Assembly (NCBI GenBank): GCA_029531795.1 | Contig: JAPEIS010000009.1 | Span: 1,116,001 to 1,180,000, forward strand | DNA from: Sclerotinia nivalis | Lineage: Eukaryota > Ascomycota > Leotiomycetes > Helotiales > Sclerotiniaceae | Length of the DNA: 64,000 nt | Direction of reading: 5' to 3' | Shown: positions 47,823-59,865 of the stretch, piece after piece | Position numbering within the stretch: the stretch's first letter is position 1 | Layout of the letters: each line of letters opens with the position of its first letter | Translations under genes and position numbers: made by a program | The notes under the pieces: model-generated | What the model was told of the DNA's origin: nothing | The model's input: the letters and a program-made list of their open reading frames with translations, nothing else | Database searches by the model: none

Positions 47823-49450
47823 ATGAGGATTCAAAGCTGGTTATGGCCGTTACTTGGCTGGAGTGGTGCTAGTGCTCTAATGGTGGATACTTCACAGGCT
47901 GGTATGTTTGGAGTTGCTGTGGTATATTGCGGATACTTGATTTAACCAATCTTTCTAGATTCAATAAAAAGTGCCGCGAGTTCAGTGGCTGCAAATCTGG
48001 TATCATATTATCATGGAAATGAATCAGTATGTACATCTAGTCTTCACATTCTTTCATACCTAATATCCTATAGGGTCAAACCCCAGGACTTTTACCTCCT
48101 CCTTACTTTTGGTGGGAAGGTGGTGGGATGTTCATGACGTTAATAGACTATTGGCGCTACACGGGTGATACCTCATATAACAGCATCATCTCTGAAGCCT
48201 TACTTTTCCAAGCCGGCCCAATGGCTGACTACATGCCCCAAAACCAAACCAAAGATGAAGGAAATGACGATCAAGGTTTCTGGGGAATGGCCGCCATGTT
48301 AGCTGCAGAATCGAATTTTCAAAATCCTCCTTCCGATCAACCACAATGGCTCGCATTAGCCCAAGCCGTCTTTAACGAAATGGCTAGTCGGTGGGATACT
48401 AGTACTTGTGGAGGTGGTCTAAGGTGGCAGATTTTTCAATTCAATAATGGTTATACGTATAAGAATTCCATTGCGAATGGATGTTTTTTTAATCTAGGAG
48501 CTAGATTGGCTAGGTATACGGGGAATCAAACGTATGCGGGTTGGGCGGAAAAGATTTGGCAGTGGGAGCAGAGTGTGGGGTTGATTGATGGTGGGTATAA
48601 TATTTTTGATGGGAGCAGTGATGTGGATAATTGTGCGAGTGTGGATCGATTGCAGTGGAGTTATAATGCGGGGATTTACTTGCATGGGGCGGCGAATATG
48701 TTTAATTATGTATGTGTTCTCCTTTTTCTCTCTTTCATCTTCCGGAAGATTAAACGAGGATCCTCGTTTAATTTGATGCTCTTGGCTGTTTTCCCTCAAA
48801 GGAAAGAAGAAAGTAAGTAAAACTAACCGGATGCTCCTCCTCAGACCGATGGCAATTCAACCTGGCAACAACGCACAAACCAACTCATGAATACCTCAAT
48901 CAACATTTTCGCCTCCAGCAAAACCAACTCCATCATCACCGAACAAGCATGCGAGAAAGCCAATACCTGCGATACAGATCAACTATCCTTCAAAGCCTAC
49001 TTCACCGCCTGGCTAGCCTCAACCTCCATCCTCGCCCCCTTCACCTCCAAAACCCTCTTCCCACTCCTCCAAATCAGCGCCAAAGCCGCGGGAACCCAAT
49101 GCTCCGGTCCCAATAACGCATGCGGGTTTAAATGGACCCTAGATTCCTCTGATGGGAATACGGGGATTGGTCAGCAGATGAGTGCGCTGGGTGCGATACA
49201 GAATGCGATGGTGGCGGTTCCCGGGGTGGATAATAGCGAGATTGTTCCTGTGACTAATAGTACTGGTGGAACGAGTGTGGGGAATAGTAATGCGGGGAAT
49301 GGGGGTGCGGATGGGACGGGAGGGTTGAGTATGAGGGAGAGGGAGAGCTTGGTGGTTACGAGGGCGGATAGGGTGGGGGCGGGGTTTGCGACGTTGGCGG
49401 TGTTGTTGAGTTTGTTTGGGGGGGTGGGGTTTATGGTTTTGGAGAAGTAG
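47823..49450 (+). CDS. GH76 alpha-1,6-mannanase-like, DFG5/DCW1 family, GPI-anchored
   Basis: Dfg5/Dcw1 proteins are thought to process the GPI glycan and transfer GPI proteins onto wall glucan. Four exons: 47823-47901, 47959-48026, 48074-48709 and 48845-49450 (introns 57, 47 and 135 bp) give 462 residues. An N-terminal hydrophobic signal is followed by [20 protein letters not shown] and the family motif [20 protein letters not shown]. The catalytic Asp pair lies in [11 protein letters not shown] (about residues 110-120). Further hallmarks are [47 protein letters not shown] and GFKWT. The C-terminal Gly/Ser/Asn-rich stretch and hydrophobic tail ([19 protein letters not shown]) fit GPI attachment. 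The third intron is longer than the others and contains a perfect 24-bp palindrome. The gene is adjacent to and co-oriented with a CRH gene and a wall mucin. Confidence 0.9.
48749..48772. repeat. Perfect 24-bp palindrome in GH76 intron 3
   Basis: ATTAAACGAGGA is followed directly by its reverse complement TCCTCGTTTAAT, with no spacer and a GGATCC centre. It lies inside the 135-bp third intron. It could form a hairpin in the pre-mRNA or be a dimeric protein site. Confidence 0.85.
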
Positions 49451-51678
49451 GGGGAGGTGGCGGATGGAGTGGATGTAAAAGGGAGGAGGAGGGAGGAGGG
49501 AGGAGGGAGGAGGTCCGATACCCTATTTTTCATTTTTTATCTTTTGGTTCAAAACGAGGTTTAGCGCATATATACACATATACACATGGGAGCATCTGGA
49601 GTTTCTGAAAATTAAATAAAAGGTTAATATTAGATTTCGAATTGAAATTGTATTTGGAATTGGAATTTATTACGATGAAATCAGGATGGGATTGTAACCG
49701 ATACTCTTTTCCGTTTGGAAATCTGGAGTTGGAATGAAGTGCTTGGAGTTTTGAATGGAATCTAAAGGGAATCTAGAGGGAATCTAGAGGGAATATATAT
49801 AAATGAGAGATTTTTATTCTTTATTTTTTATTTATTGGTTTGGGGGGTATGTTGGGTGGATCTGGTATGAGGGGATGAGTTTGATGTGATGAGTATAATT
49901 GCTCTGTATTTGAATGATTTGTTGGTATGAAGTATTGAGGTTTGAAGTGTGAAGTGTGGGAAGTACCTAGTTGATGTCTGGGGAGGAGCAGGCAGGGCGG
50001 GAAAGAATGCTTTTTCTTTAGCTTTAGTTAGGTATTATTAATCTTGCCTTGCCTTGCTCTCATCGTCTATTTCTTAGGTTTCGGGCTTTGTAGGCCAAGC
50101 CTAAAGGTTACGCTCTGGGTATAAAAAAAAAGTCTAATGTTGGTGTCCGGAATCTAGATGTAAATATATCACGTGCTTGTCACGATTAAGTCTTTGGATG
50201 TGAAGATTGACGAAGTTGGTGAAGTAGGTAGGACCTCACGAGAACACTTACCCAAATAGTTTTTTGGTGTGGAAAGACCAATAATTACAACCCGTAAGAC
50301 CGGAGAACCTCATTCTTTCTTTCTTTCTCTCTTTAAATATAACGCCACATACACGTGCAAAGTGAGTCTGTTTTCTTTCTGCAGACGCGATGGTAACGCG
50401 ATAGAATTGTGAGATGGATGTCTCGGTAGGTATGCAGCCCTTGCTTCTCAACTACTATCTTTTTAATGTATACCATAAAGCCATGTTGCGGAACGCGGCA
50501 TTGAGGAAATTGGTTCCAAGGGGATGGTTAGAAGGGATGGTCAGATGGTTGATGTCAGTGGCGTGGGAGATAATTTGCTGGGATGGTGGGATGGTGAGAA
50601 GGTAGGTGCATGTGAGAAGGATTTTTGGGGATTTTTTTTTGGGGGGGGGGGGGGATGTACGCGTGTTCGGTGCTTGGTTTGGTTTTTCCTTGCCTTTTGA
50701 TTGTAGTTTGGTGAGAGTGAGGAAAGTGCGAATATATGATGATATTGATGATGGAGGAGTGGTGACACCTTCCAGGGAAAAGCTCGAGCTTGCTATTTTG
50801 TCTTTTTCGATTCTCCCATTTTCTTCTCTTCTTTTTCTTCAAACACATGGATAAAATTTCCATTCTTCTTCATGTGGATTTTTTCTTCTCATACCTGTTG
50901 GATGGTACCCTTCTCGAGGATTCGGCCCAGACTCTCCCATCCTTCATATGGTATGCTTTTGCTACTTTCCAGATGCTTTACGTGAGGTTTCTTCGCATTG
51001 AAATTTGAGACATACTTTCAGGAGGTGTTCCCGGTGAGTTGCCCTTCATTTTATTGGCGCCATAGCCGTGGACTTCGTGAAGAATGCACATCCATTTCAA
51101 TTGTTCCTTGGCAGGTAAACAAGACACGTGGTCACGTGAATATACAGAACATTGTAAGGACAATCTACGGATATCTATTTACTGCCATAATTTGCTAATG
51201 TCGTTAGGTTTTGTGAAATTGCTGTTGCATCCAGTTTCGCGTGTTGTTGGTTTTGTTTGATGAGAACATATTGTGAAGTCGAGTGACTTTAAATGGTGTG
51301 GTATTCATGTTTGAAGTCAAATTACTCTATACTTCAAGGACTGTCGTCCGATATCACATTCCAATATGGGAATTTTACCTAGCTACGACGAGCATTGCTC
51401 ATTCCTTAACTATTCTTGTCCTCAACGTGTACCTACCTATTAACATGTCTCTCACTTTATTGTCTCCTTGACGTGGGAAAGACGCCATCCACATTCTTCC
51501 CAGCAACACATTCAAAAACAAAGTTTCCATTCTATATATTCTTCAAGTCTTTGAAAAATATCTTTTTGTACACTTTTCACGTCGTTCTTTACACGGAACT
51601 CAAGTATTTGTTATTTTCAGACATTTCGGAGCCTCAAATATCATTTACTAGAGTTCACCTAGACACTACGTCAGGACC
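49451..51678. other. Intergenic stretch between GH76 and mucin genes
   Basis: Contains GGAGGAG repeats (about 49480-49513), GGGAATCTAGA repeats (about 49765-49795), a mixed T9/G13 homopolymer block at about 50632-50654, and CACGTG boxes near 50171 and 51126-51137. No supportable gene. Confidence 0.5.
50632..50654. repeat. T-run followed by G-run homopolymer block
   Basis: About nine T followed directly by about thirteen G on the plus strand. Potentially G-quadruplex-prone, and an assembly-error hot spot. Confidence 0.8.
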
Positions 51679-54600
51679 ATGCGTCCAACTTCACTTCCAA
51701 AGTGCCTGCTGCAGGTAGCAGCATATGGTATTGCACTCGTTCCTTTCGCTAACGCACAAGCTACCACTATTTATTCAACTGTCACTCGTTATAGAATATC
51801 GGTTGTACCACAATATACAACTTACACTGATGTCTCTTATTCAATCCTTACTTATACTGCACCACCATCGATTCATACCGAATATGTTACTGCTACGGAA
51901 GTTAAGCGCAGAACGACGACTATCTTTGATGGGACAACAACCGTGATAGAGCCAGCTTCGACTGTATATGGTGAGTATTTTCATATGTTTTGATTGAAGG
52001 TTGAATTTTTTCTAATGATGATTAGCCTCCGAATGCTCTAGCACACAATCTTCTTCTGCGGCCCCTTCATCGGATATTTTTAGCAGCTCGACCACTGTAT
52101 CTTCTGAACTTGCTTCTTCTTCCGGATTCACCATTCCACTCGTAAATACTGCAGTTTCTGGATCTTCGACTACCATTGAAGAAATATCAACAACGGCCGA
52201 GTTACCTACTATGACTACTGAGCCTATAGAGACAGGAGTTGTCACTACTGAAGAACCAGGAGTTACAACTCAGCCTCCTTCTGAACCAACTCGTGTTTCG
52301 TCCGCCATTACACCAGCTGGTACTTATAATCCAGTGGAATGTTATCCAGATGATGAGGCTGATGGCTTTCCATTGGCCCCACCTATTACTGAGAGTGTCG
52401 ATCCAAATGACTATGATACAGTCGAAGGCTGTGTTTTATTCTGCTCTACAGCCAATGCGGGAAGCCCATTCAGATATGCTGGAATTGAGCCAGGACACTG
52501 TTATTGCTCGAACGGATTGCTTGACGCAGAACCAGCCACTGATTGCTCCTACCCATGTCCAGGTAATCCGGCCCAAGTGTGTGGAGGAAGTCCTGCCCAA
52601 CCACCCCCGCCACCTAGAAGACTCAGAAAACGTGCGGTCGGAACAGCGATCATTATTTATGAATTAGAAGGATTTGTTCCACCAACCTCAGCCGTTGTTA
52701 CAGATATTAGTTCGACTGAGACACCGGGGGCAACTGCCACAGAAACTATCGTTACCGAAGGACTAGGGGCTAGCTCTACAACGGAAATCATTGTCACCGA
52801 GGTACCAAGTCCTACATCGACAGAAATCGTCGTCACGGAGGGACCAAGTGCTAGCTCTACAACGGAAGTCATTGTAACTGAGGAGCCTGGGGTTACTTCT
52901 ACCGGAATTTTCACCACTGAGATAATATCCGTTAGCTCAACGACACAAATTATCGTTACTGAGGAACCTGTGGTTACTTCTACAGAAATAATTCCTACTG
53001 AGACTCCAGGAGTTAGTTATACAACAGAAATCGTTGTTACTGAGGAACCAAATACATCTACAGAAATTGTTCCTACTGAGACTCTGGGAGCTTCTTCAAC
53101 GAGCGAAATTATTGTCACTGAGGTACCAGGAGCCACGAGTACCTCGGAAGTCATTAATACCGAAGAGCCAGGGGCTACAACAACTTCTGAAGTCGTAAAC
53201 ACTGAAGAGCCAGGGGCTACCAGCACCTCAGAATTTGTTGTAAGCACCGGAGAACCAGGAGTAATTACGACTTCGGAGATCGTGATAAGTGAAGGACCTG
53301 GTGCCACAACTTCAGGGGTTTTGACTAGTGAAGGACCAGGAGCGACTACCACTTCCGAGGTCTTAAATACCGAAGAACTGGGAGTAAGCAGCACTTCTGG
53401 ATTTGCTTCTTCTTCTTCCGGATTCACTATTCCACCTGTCAACAATACGGTATCTGGCAGCAGCACGACCATTGAGGCACCCGAATCTACTACTGAAGCA
53501 GTTTCGACTACAGGTCTAGACGCTACAACGACCGGTCCCGCTTTCACGACTGAGCCAGTAGCTGAGTCTACAGCCTTAGTTCCAACAACGGAAGTCCCAG
53601 AAACTACCACTAGTATTGAAATAACTCCCGGCTCTCCAACATCTACTTCCGAGGGTGGAGAAGTTGGAGAGACAACTACCAGTGCTTTACCATCCAGTAC
53701 CGAGGTTGAGGTAACTCCCGGCTCTCCAACATCTACTTCCCAGGGTGGAGAAGTTGGAGAGACGACTACTAGTGCTTTGGCATCTAGTACCGAGATTGAG
53801 GTAACTCCCGGCTCTCCAACATCTACTTCCCAGGGTGGAGAAGTTGGAGAGACGACTACTAGTGCTTTACCATCTAGCACTCAGGGTGGAGAAGTCCAAG
53901 AGACTACTACTGTTATCCTATCGACTACATCTCCTGAAGAATCTTCCACTGGAACTCCTCCCGTAGTTTCTGGATCAACAACCGCAACTTTCGTTGCTGT
54001 AACATCGACCTTCGTACAACCGTCATCCACAAGCTCCTCTCCAGCATCCACATCTAGCCCTGGTCCTTCATATAATTATGTCTGCGCAGGTGCTCCAAGT
54101 CTGTTCAATGTAGTTATTGATGCGCCGGGCAAGCCAAAGCAATATCTATCTCAACGTCACTTTCCAGACGCTGGAACTTCCGAGAGTTTATGGGGCTATG
54201 ACACATTACCTGTTGTAACATCAGACTCACAAGCGGCTGCTTTCAGCATTGGGTTTGGCAACGCTTTCCATGGCAAACTACAATCGGCTGGTGAACAAAT
54301 TACTGGTGCTGTTCGATTGACCGCTTTAGGAGCTCCTCTTCAACTTTTTACTGCGGCCCATATTTCTGATAATATGAGAGTCTATTCTGCCACTGTTGGT
54401 TCAGATTGTTCACTTGGCTTTGATATTGCAAACACAGGCGCCAATATCTTGGCTGACTGTAGTGGCATATTTACCATTTTGACACCAGCTACGCAAATTC
54501 AAAGAGGAAGTGGATGTACCCAAGTTCGGGCTTTTGCTGTTGCAGTTCAAGCACCTTCAACATTGTCAACGGCTATTGCTTCAACTACTGGATCAAGTAC

Positions 54601-55237
54601 AGGATTAATCAGTTCAGGCACTGAAGCACCTCAAACTGGATCTTCGAGTGGAATCTTCCCAACAACTATCCCATCTGGAACAGTTGGCTTGGTAACAAGC
54701 ACTTCAACTTTCTCACCTATTGCATCTTCAACCACAATCGCTGGATGTCCTGTTGCGCCACTCTTCAAGATTCTTGTGAATCAGACAGGTATGCCACCAC
54801 AATATCTATGGGATCCGGTCCCATTCGGTGATGATGCTTTATCATTCACCACTGATGAGGCACAAAGTTTGACTTTCTCATTGTCACCTACTACTGGTCA
54901 ACTTCAATTCAATATTATTGATTTCTTTGGAAACCCTGTCTTATTGGCATCTAATCAAGATTTGCACAATGCCGGAAATGAGGCAATCTTCTTCTCTACA
55001 GCAACCAAATTTCAACAACTTGGATATCAACCAGTTGTTGCAACTATTAATTCAGATTGCTCTATCGGTTTGGCCTTACCATACAATGCTGCAAATATCA
55101 TACAAGCTTGTTATGGCTCGATATACTTGATGTTGTCACCTGGAGTTGGTTGTGTTACGGTATCATTATTAATGTTACCATTTGATTCTTCCGCCACCAC
55201 TTCTGCCATTTCATCGACCAGTTCTTTTTTAGTCTAA
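51679..55237 (+). CDS. WSC-domain mucin-like wall protein, N-terminal part
   Basis: Secreted Ser/Thr-rich surface protein. Exons 51679-51970 and 52026-55237 (55-bp intron, GTGAGT...TTAG) encode 1167 residues to the first stop. Residues 1-26 are a signal peptide. A WSC-like carbohydrate-binding module lies at about residues 195-290 (YNPVECYPDD, YDTVEGCVLFC, GIEPGHCYCSNGL, CSYPCPGN, CGGS) and is followed by a basic RRLRKR site. Residues about 320-560 are imperfect repeats around TEEPGATSTSE. Three exact-phase 30-residue repeats (GSPTSTSQGGEVGETTTSA) are at 53621-53890. Two copies of a globular fungal module (DUF7908-like) cover about 54079-54550 (CAGAPSLFNVVIDAPGKPKQ) and 54745-55185 (CPVAPLFKILVNQTG). 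The frame stops at 55235-55237 just after a T6 run, while the adjacent frame stays open for 4.6 kb, so the gene probably continues downstream. Confidence 0.8.
53621..53890 (+). repeat. Three 90-bp tandem coding repeats
   Basis: The phrase TAACTCCCGGCTCTCCAAC recurs at 53622, 53712 and 53802, so the period is exactly 90 bp (30 codons). Copies 2 and 3 are nearly identical, pointing to recent expansion. The third copy ends with a switched tail (STQGGEVQETTT). Confidence 0.92.
55224..55229 (+). other. T6 run at the frame change of the mucin gene
   Basis: The upstream frame meets a stop 6 nt after this run. The downstream frame, open from here to 59865, would be in phase if the run were one base longer or two shorter. 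Either a genuine frameshift mutation or a homopolymer-length error. Confidence 0.6.
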
Positions 55238-58200
55238 GTTCGGCGAGTCTGGAAAGCCCCTCCGTCACTTCAACTGAAATCACTCCTTCTATTTCATCAG
55301 TTGAATTTTCTAGCGGATTGCTAGCTACCAGCTCGCCCGTCTTCACGAACACACCGTCCGGGGTGGCCAGTTCGTATTCTTTTGTATCATATTCATCTTT
55401 TGGAGAGTCATTCATTACTTCCCAAGGACCCGCTGCTTCGTCAACAACCGGTTCTTTTAATAGTTATTCATCATTTGAGACGCTCAGTGAATCTTTGTCA
55501 ACAGGTGAACTATCAAGCGTTTTCTCATCTGCGGCATCATCCCTCTTAGAAGTTAGTGCGACATCAACACAAACTTCTGCTGCATCATCAAGTCCATCAG
55601 GTTTTTGCGTTGAGGGTACGGGATCTAGCTCCCAAGATAACTCAGACCTATGTGAATTTACCTGCAACTTTGGAGTATGTACCGATCCATGTACATGTAC
55701 TGCATATGCAGTCTCAGCAGTCGCACCTCCACCTGAGACTAATACTCGTGGATATGCTCTTGCTGGGTTTGATACCGAACTTTACGATCCACTTTGCGAT
55801 TTTGCTTGTAGTCATGGATATTGTCCTCCAGAGACTTGTACTTATAATGCAGATGGCTCTCCTATTTCATCTAGTTCCCTTTCAGCGACAGCTTTGCCTA
55901 TTACATCGGCCTCTGAAAGCGGTTCTACCTTGTCGGCAATACCATCAACTTCGATCGAGAACTCGGAATTCGGATCAGCATCTTCATTCCAGCCTTCATC
56001 AACCTTCGCCGGATCTAGCACTGGCATTCCACCTGTCAACAGCGCGGTATCTGGTAGTGGGACCTCCAATACCTTTGAGCCCCAATCCACTAGTACTTTT
56101 GAATCCCCTGCGATCTCGATAAGCTCTACAACTGAGATATTGAGCAATGGAATTGGTTCTTCCACTGTTTTCGCTGCTTCAAGTACTGGTCTGATCTCAG
56201 TTCCATCGGAAGTGGCCAGTACTATTGTTCAATCATCACTAGCTCCCGAACTCTCAAGTAACATTGGACAATCTGTTATCAGTTCTGGAGTTTCTACGGG
56301 TTTCACCACGCCCATCCAATCATCCATACCGGCCTCAACTAGTGGCATTGAAACTTCGCCTCCTTTCAGTGAAGTCATCACTCCTTCGATTGCTACTAGC
56401 ACCATATTGATTGAAACATCTGCTTCGGGGTCAATTGGAGGTATTGAAAGTTCCTCATCTCTATTCACCGACGTAGTTATCACTTCCTCTATTGCCCCAA
56501 GTTCGACGATGCCTCCTGGTTTTAGCACCGAAATCATATCTGCTAGTAGTTCTGAATTTATCAGTTCATCGCTATTATCAGAAGTGACAAGTATAATAGT
56601 TGGAACCTCAGGATTGCCATTAAGCACCGGTACAATAGTTCAATCGTCATCCGCGGTGATTGATATTGAAACAACATCAGCTTCAGGCTCCTTGGCAGCT
56701 ACCACTTCTTCTCCCCTAAATGAAGTATCCACAAGTTTAAGTCTTTTGCCTACTGAGTCGGGCGCTGTTTCCACGGCAACTCTAAGCATAGAAACAAATT
56801 CTGAGGCTGGATCTTCGACCGTTGTTTCACTTGCTTCGAGCATTGTTATATCGACAAGCGATGTCAGTTCATTGCCTACCGAGCCAAGTCTAACTTTTAG
56901 TACCCCAGGATTTGAATCTAGCACTGCAATCATATCGACATCTGGCATAGAATCTGAATCGCAACCTGGAACTTCGGCCCTTATAACTTCATCTCTACCA
57001 ACTGAAATCTTGAGTGCTAGCACTTCTTTTGAATCGAATACAGTCATATCCTCGACCACTGAATTAGTATCAACGACTCCAATTGTTGGAAATTTGGGAT
57101 CTGGAACTTCATTTGGAGCATCAGAAACATCGAGCAATACTCTATTGTCTTCACCTATCACGGAAATTGGTAGTGCCACAAGTGGATTCTCGACCTTACC
57201 AACTGAAGTCTCTTTAAGTCTGAGTGGCTCCAATGTTATAACAAGTCTAGCTTCAGAGCCAAGTTCTGTGATTGGTGCCTCGAGCACTGAGATTCAATCT
57301 ACCTTGGGTGCTGAGACATCCGGAAGCATCAGTGGAGTGTCTGAATCTTTGATTGGGACTTCCTCTGGTGTTTTGAGTAGTACTGGTGCGAACACGCTTG
57401 AGTCTACAAATCCGACTGAGACTCTCATCTCATCCCTGGCTTCACTGGCTGAGACACAATTACTCTCTACCACAATACCTGGATTATCAGCACTTCCATC
57501 AACTTTAGTTGGAAGCTTTACTCTCATTGAAAGTTCTGGCATCATATCGATCCCTGCGGTCCAGCCCACAAGCTCTGTGAGTGAGACTCAGTCAGAAATA
57601 GCTGTCAGTTCTAGCACGTTCGAAATTCTACCGAGCTCGGTTCAGACCTTTGGATCTGTATCGACTTCATCGGAAATCGAAAGTCTTTCAACAGCCCCAA
57701 GTACCCTGCCTTCAGGATTACCTTCAAGCACGATCGAAAGTTCATTGGTTTCGTCAATTCAATCTGCTCAGCTCTCTACAGCAGCCGCTAGCAGTGTCCT
57801 TTCTTCGGAAGTATTATCTGAGCAATTATCATCATCTATTGTCCCAATAATATCATCATCTCTGACCTCACAGTCTGAGATTTTCTCTACCATTGAAGAA
57901 CTTTCCACTGTTGTTACAATCATTCCATCCTCGTCGACTCTCTCTGGGCCTGAAAGTACATCTGAACTTGCTGCTGGTACAAGCTCCGTTGCCTTCCTCT
58001 CTGAATCCTTGTCTGGTAGTTTATCTCAGCTCCAATCAACAACGAATGGAGAAATTTCTGCCAGCTCTTCGGCCTTTGGAGTCAGCAGTACAGCTGGTAG
58101 TAGCATCCCCATTGTTGGAAATCTTGGCTCGGGCACTTCCCTCGGATTCTCAGCTTCGGAAACGTCTATACCAGCCTTGCCAACTTCTTTGACATCGAAT

Positions 58201-59865
58201 ATTGATGCTGAAAGCTCGAGTCTTGTGATAATTTCAAGCACGGCAATTTTGACGATAGAAACGCAGACATCTGAACCTATTTTCACCTCTACCGCTTCTT
58301 TAGGAAGCACATTGGCTTTGGAAACATCCATCGAAGGCTCATCATCACTCGCTGAGCTTACTTCTAGTTTAGTTGGTGCATTGACAAGTACCTTTGGATC
58401 TCAAATCATATCTCCAACGGAATCGCTTGTCATTAGCTCTTCAGAGCCCCAATCGGGCTCTCCGCAAACAGCTCCAAACTCTGAAGTATCGAATATTAGC
58501 ACGGAGCAAACTCTTTCTGCCACAGGAAACTCTGAAGCTATTTCAAGCACGCAGATTGAAATTTCTTCACTTTCTGGTCTCTTTTCCAGCACTGGATTGG
58601 CATCTTCGGGTAGCCAGACAGTTTCTGAGGTTCCATCATCAACACAGGATATCTCATCGCTGGGAACATCAACCGAGCCAGCTGAATCTTCACCAGGAAT
58701 TTCCAGCTCTCAAATTGCACAAATTTCTTCATCACTTCCAGGAGGTCTTTCTTCAACAGTGATAGATGAGCCTTCTCAATCAGCTATATCTTCCAACTTG
58801 GCCGGAACCGTATCATCTGATATCTCAAGTGCAAGTGCAACAATCACAAGCCTTGAGACTACCGTTATTTTGACTGTGATTTCGACGTCCGCATCTGATT
58901 TTGTTTCTGAATCTGCATCGATCACTCTGTCATCCACAGCTGGCATATTGAGTTCGATCCTACCAAGTCTTTCAGCTTCGGCTTCATCATCTCAGATAGA
59001 TTCATTATCACAAACAGATTCGGTCTTTCCAAGCTCGGGAGTAGCCACAATCTCGAGTTCTGAGTTCAATTCACAGGGCACAGCTTCGTCGGCAATATTC
59101 AGTTCGTCGGGTCAAATCCTAGGCACATACTATCCAAGTGCTTCTCTGACGAATCTTGAAGAGACTACATTTTCAAGCAGTGTTCTTTCAAGTACCTTAT
59201 CACCGGAGTCCTCCTCTACTATCGAGCCGCTCTCATCTGCCAGTGGATCTGGAACCGGTATACCTCCAGTCAATGATGCAGCCTCCGGAAGTGCTAGTTC
59301 AAGTGCCGCCTTTGAGACCACATCACCAGCTTCTGAATCACAAATACTGAGCACCGAGTCAATATCTGCATCGCAATCTAACGTCGGCTCTATCACCTCG
59401 TCATTCCAAAGCTTAGCAACCGAGGTATCATCCACATTATCAAGCTCTGAGCTGCCCAGCAGTATGATTTTTAGTTCAAGTGTCTTGCCTTCTTCCACAT
59501 CGTCTAGTGCATCTGCAAGCGCCACGGCACCATTTGCTTACATGGGCTGTTCTACAAACTCAACAGGCACTCTAGATGGCCCCACAACATACTCATCTGA
59601 CATGACTCCGGCTATCTGCTCAACCATTTGTTCTGAATACGAATACTATGCAGTTGAAAGTGGAGTTAAGTGTGTTTGTGGCAATAATGTTGAGTCAGGC
59701 GGTGTCTTGCCAGGCTCAAGCTGCAATGCCACTTGCGGTGATGGAAATGGCACTTCTTCTTGTTCATCGGCATCTGCTTCTCCTAGTGCCTCTGCCTCGA
59801 CATTGATAACACTACTAAGGCCTAGAAAAATTGCAGCTACGGGGAGATATTTTAGGAGATGGTGA
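55238..59865 (+). CDS. WSC-domain mucin-like wall protein, C-terminal part (same gene, other frame)
   Basis: An open frame of more than 1500 codons without an ATG near its start (the first few hundred codons have none) and without a signal peptide, so it is unlikely to be a separate gene. About 60% of residues are Ser, Thr or Ala. Two cysteine-rich blocks occur at about 55600-55870: DLCEFTCNFGVC then CTCTAYAV, and GYALAGFDTELYDPLCDFAC then HGYCPPETC, the paired motif of fungal GH71/chitinase-type surface proteins. At the end (59535-59765) is a WSC module (YMGCSTNST, MTPAICSTICSEY, YYAVESGVKCVCGNNV, CNATCGDG), then a Ser-rich stalk and a short tail (STLITLLRPRK). The IPPVN..SG motif of the upstream half recurs twice here, tying both halves together. 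Joined, the protein would be about 2,700 residues. Confidence 0.72.

Noticed and set aside
48128..48820. Reading GH76 through intron 3 as continuous coding
   Set aside because: The 135-bp segment is a multiple of three, but it meets a TAA at 48818-48820 and has good GTATGT/CTCAG splice sites. Removing it restores family sequence (NY then [10 protein letters not shown]).
53017..53880. 287-codon minus-strand frame opposite the mucin repeats
   Set aside because: Mirror of the Thr/Ser/Glu repeats; no start context or domain. The same holds for 56229-57569 minus.
55216..55320. An intron joining the two mucin halves
   Set aside because: Candidate donors (GTCTAA, GTTCTT) are poor and in the wrong phase for the TTTTCTAG acceptor near 55310; a homopolymer indel explains the frame change better.
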